A stretch of 64,000 nucleotides of DNA from Candidatus Binatia bacterium. GTDB lineage: Bacteria > Desulfobacterota > Binatia > Bin18. Made by a program: the position numbers and the translations under genes. The notes beneath the pieces were generated by a model. It was given only the letters and a program-made list of their open reading frames with translations. It searched no databases and was not told where the DNA came from. The stretch lies in assembly GCA_022820725.1 (NCBI GenBank), contig JAJEFA010000003.1, forward strand, positions 97,538-161,537, in the 5' to 3' direction. Every line of letters begins with the position of its first letter. Position 1 is the stretch's first letter. Below are positions 62,897 to 64,000 of this stretch, piece after piece.

Positions 62897-64000
62897 CTAG
62901 CGCCGCCCACTGACCATATTGCGGACGGAATAGACTTGCTTGGCCCGCCCCGAGGAGAAATGTCTCGTCATGACATAACAGTGCGAGAAAGTCGCGTGCG
63001 GCTTTTTGGCGTTAATATCGGTCTCTCCCAGATGATAGAATAATCGCTGTCCGACATTATTTGAGAAATCCAGCTTCATATAGGGTGCTTGGTCAACCGT
63101 ATCGTGGGCAAAGCTCTCGGAATACTTGAGAAAGTGCTGGTTCATACGCAAAAGGAGATCGTCCTGGCGGTCGAAGCCGAACATCCATAGCGTCCAGAAC
63201 GTCTCGGTGTCGATAAACACAATTTTATGGCTATAGGGGTGGCTGTCGGATTTGGGGTCGATCAGCAGCACATGCGCCTCGCGTACCTCCCAGCGCGCGT
63301 TCTTCGGTACCCATAGATGCGGACCGCCGGCTTCCGGGTTGGTCTCGACATTGATCGTGGCGATCACTCGCCTCTTCCCCAGATAGCTCCAGGTGTGCTC
63401 ATACACCTTGCCGCCAAAGCCCATGGCGTCTTCCATGGTGTAATCCATGCCCATGACCTCACTGGTGCGCTCGGAGGCCAACGTCCGGCGCGGCTTGCGC
63501 TGGGCGGGCATATACATCCAACCATTGTCCTCTTTGTAGTGATCCACATAGGTCTTGGTCAGCATTTTCGCCCCGGCCAAGTCACGCGGCGAGCGGAATT
63601 CCATCAGCTGCTTGGTTTTCACTTCTTCATAGCCCGGTACCAGACAGTGGTCTCCTTGGGCATAACGGGAAGCGACCGCGGTAAACTCAAACTGGCGGTC
63701 CAACTGTCCGTTCGGACTCCGTGACCACGCTACCATGGGCATGACATAGTCCTCGGCCCCAGGCCGCCACAACATATTCCAGATGACTTTCTGCGCCGCC
63801 TGTGGGTCACCGGCACTGATATCCGGGAAGGGAAAGCCCCCACCCATGAAACCAATCAACACCCCCTGCTCGTCTATTTGGTACCCGGACGGGACATTCT
63901 GGCCCCAGCCTTCCGGGGGCGGGTAGGTCCCGGTTTCCGTAATCTCCATGTCCATGCCGTCGTAGAAGTAGTATTCCCAGGCCGGCTGAGGGATGAAGGA
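62897..64000 (-). CDS. DUF1329-family protein (5' end beyond window)
   Basis: The frame is open to the window edge (Ser-Phe-Ile-Pro before MDMEITETG), so the N-terminus and any signal peptide are missing; about 367 residues are visible. Strings such as FRSPRDLAGAKMLTKTY, GWMYMPAQRKPRRTLASERT and YSHKIVFIDTETFWTLWMFG are typical of DUF1329, which adopts a LolA/LolB-like fold (outer-membrane lipoprotein-sorting type). It is the transcriptional leader of the DUF1302 gene. Internal ATG codons near 63955 are not the start. Confidence 0.9.
   Translation of the reverse strand, partial: SFIPQPAWEYYFYDGMDMEITETGTYPPPEGWGQNVPSGYQIDEQGVLIGFMGGGFPFPDISAGDPQAAQKVIWNMLWRPGAEDYVMPMVAWSRSPNGQLDRQFEFTAVASRYAQGDHCLVPGYEEVKTKQLMEFRSPRDLAGAKMLTKTYVDHYKEDNGWMYMPAQRKPRRTLASERTSEVMGMDYTMEDAMGFGGKVYEHTWSYLGKRRVIATINVETNPEAGGPHLWVPKNARWEVREAHVLLIDPKSDSHPYSHKIVFIDTETFWTLWMFGFDRQDDLLLRMNQHFLKYSESFAHDTVDQAPYMKLDFSNNVGQRLFYHLGETDINAKKPHATFSHCYVMTRHFSSGRAKQVYSVRNMVSGRR

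Noticed and set aside
1..64000. CRISPR array
   Set aside because: No regularly spaced direct repeats were seen; the palindromic repeats are dispersed and have no spacers.

Overview
Organism and basis. The window is a moderately GC-rich bacterial chromosome segment. Its housekeeping blocks are arranged much as in Deltaproteobacteria-like lineages: dprA-topA-trmFO, ihfA-merR, ispE-tRNA-prs-rplY-pth-rpsF-ssb-rpsR-rplI and thrS-infC-rpmI-rplT. Between these blocks lie many luciferase-like flavin/F420 oxidoreductases, acyl-CoA dehydrogenases, MFS carriers, and a DUF1302/DUF1329 pair. That mix is typical of uncultivated, metabolically versatile groups such as Tectomicrobia (Entotheonella) or Binatota. 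This placement is an inference; there is no rRNA gene here to test it. No gene-free stretch exceeds 300 bp.

Layout. 0-2.5 kb: a cut-off LolA/LolB-like gene, a small lipoprotein and an acyl-CoA dehydrogenase. 2.6-7.8 kb: a compact, visibly more AT-rich defence-type island, all on the + strand. It holds tcmP plus a three-Cys DUF5131 gene, a scar of a DNA methyltransferase C-terminus, a TIR protein (GTG start) plus a 3-TM membrane protein, and an SMC/ABC-type ATPase plus a TOPRIM (DUF4276-like) protein. 7.8-17.5 kb: DNA/RNA housekeeping (trmFO, topA, dprA, argS, a UvrD-type helicase) with a truncated alpha/beta hydrolase jammed against the helicase 3' end. 17.6-22.7 kb: an accessory patch with a TusA-like protein, an MFS remnant, a MATE pump, a toxin-antitoxin pair inserted at the MATE 5' end between 68-bp direct repeats, and an orphan HicB plus a PD-(D/E)XK nuclease. 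22.7-36 kb: thirteen same-strand catabolic genes (oxidoreductases, GST, enoyl-CoA hydratase, haloalkane dehalogenase, methyltransferase, hydrolase, MFS, acyl-CoA dehydrogenases). 36-44 kb: an orphan groEL, a D,D-carboxypeptidase, ihfA-merR, and divergent pheS-pheT. 43.8-53.5 kb: translation genes with tRNA-Val and tRNA-Gln, plus prs, ispE and suhB. 53.5-64 kb: an SH3 protein, a second catabolic/transport group (LLM, MFS, RidA, amidase, MFS), an AMIN-TPR protein and the DUF1302/DUF1329 pair, the last cut by the window end.

Most notable. (1) The three two-gene modules packed in 2.7-7.8 kb, especially the TIR plus 3-TM pair, look like a multi-system anti-phage island with a restriction-modification scar. 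(2) A family of six palindromic repeats of about 54 bp (16-17 bp arms, conserved 20-nt loop) sits within 0-17 nt of a stop codon in five copies. Four copies fall within 6 kb of the translation operons; one supplies the thrS stop codon, and its far arm abuts the Shine-Dalgarno of infC. (3) infC appears to start at a rare AUA codon behind a strong Shine-Dalgarno. (4) A toxin-antitoxin cassette has duplicated the first 68 bp of a MATE gene, leaving that gene's old start region upstream as a scar.
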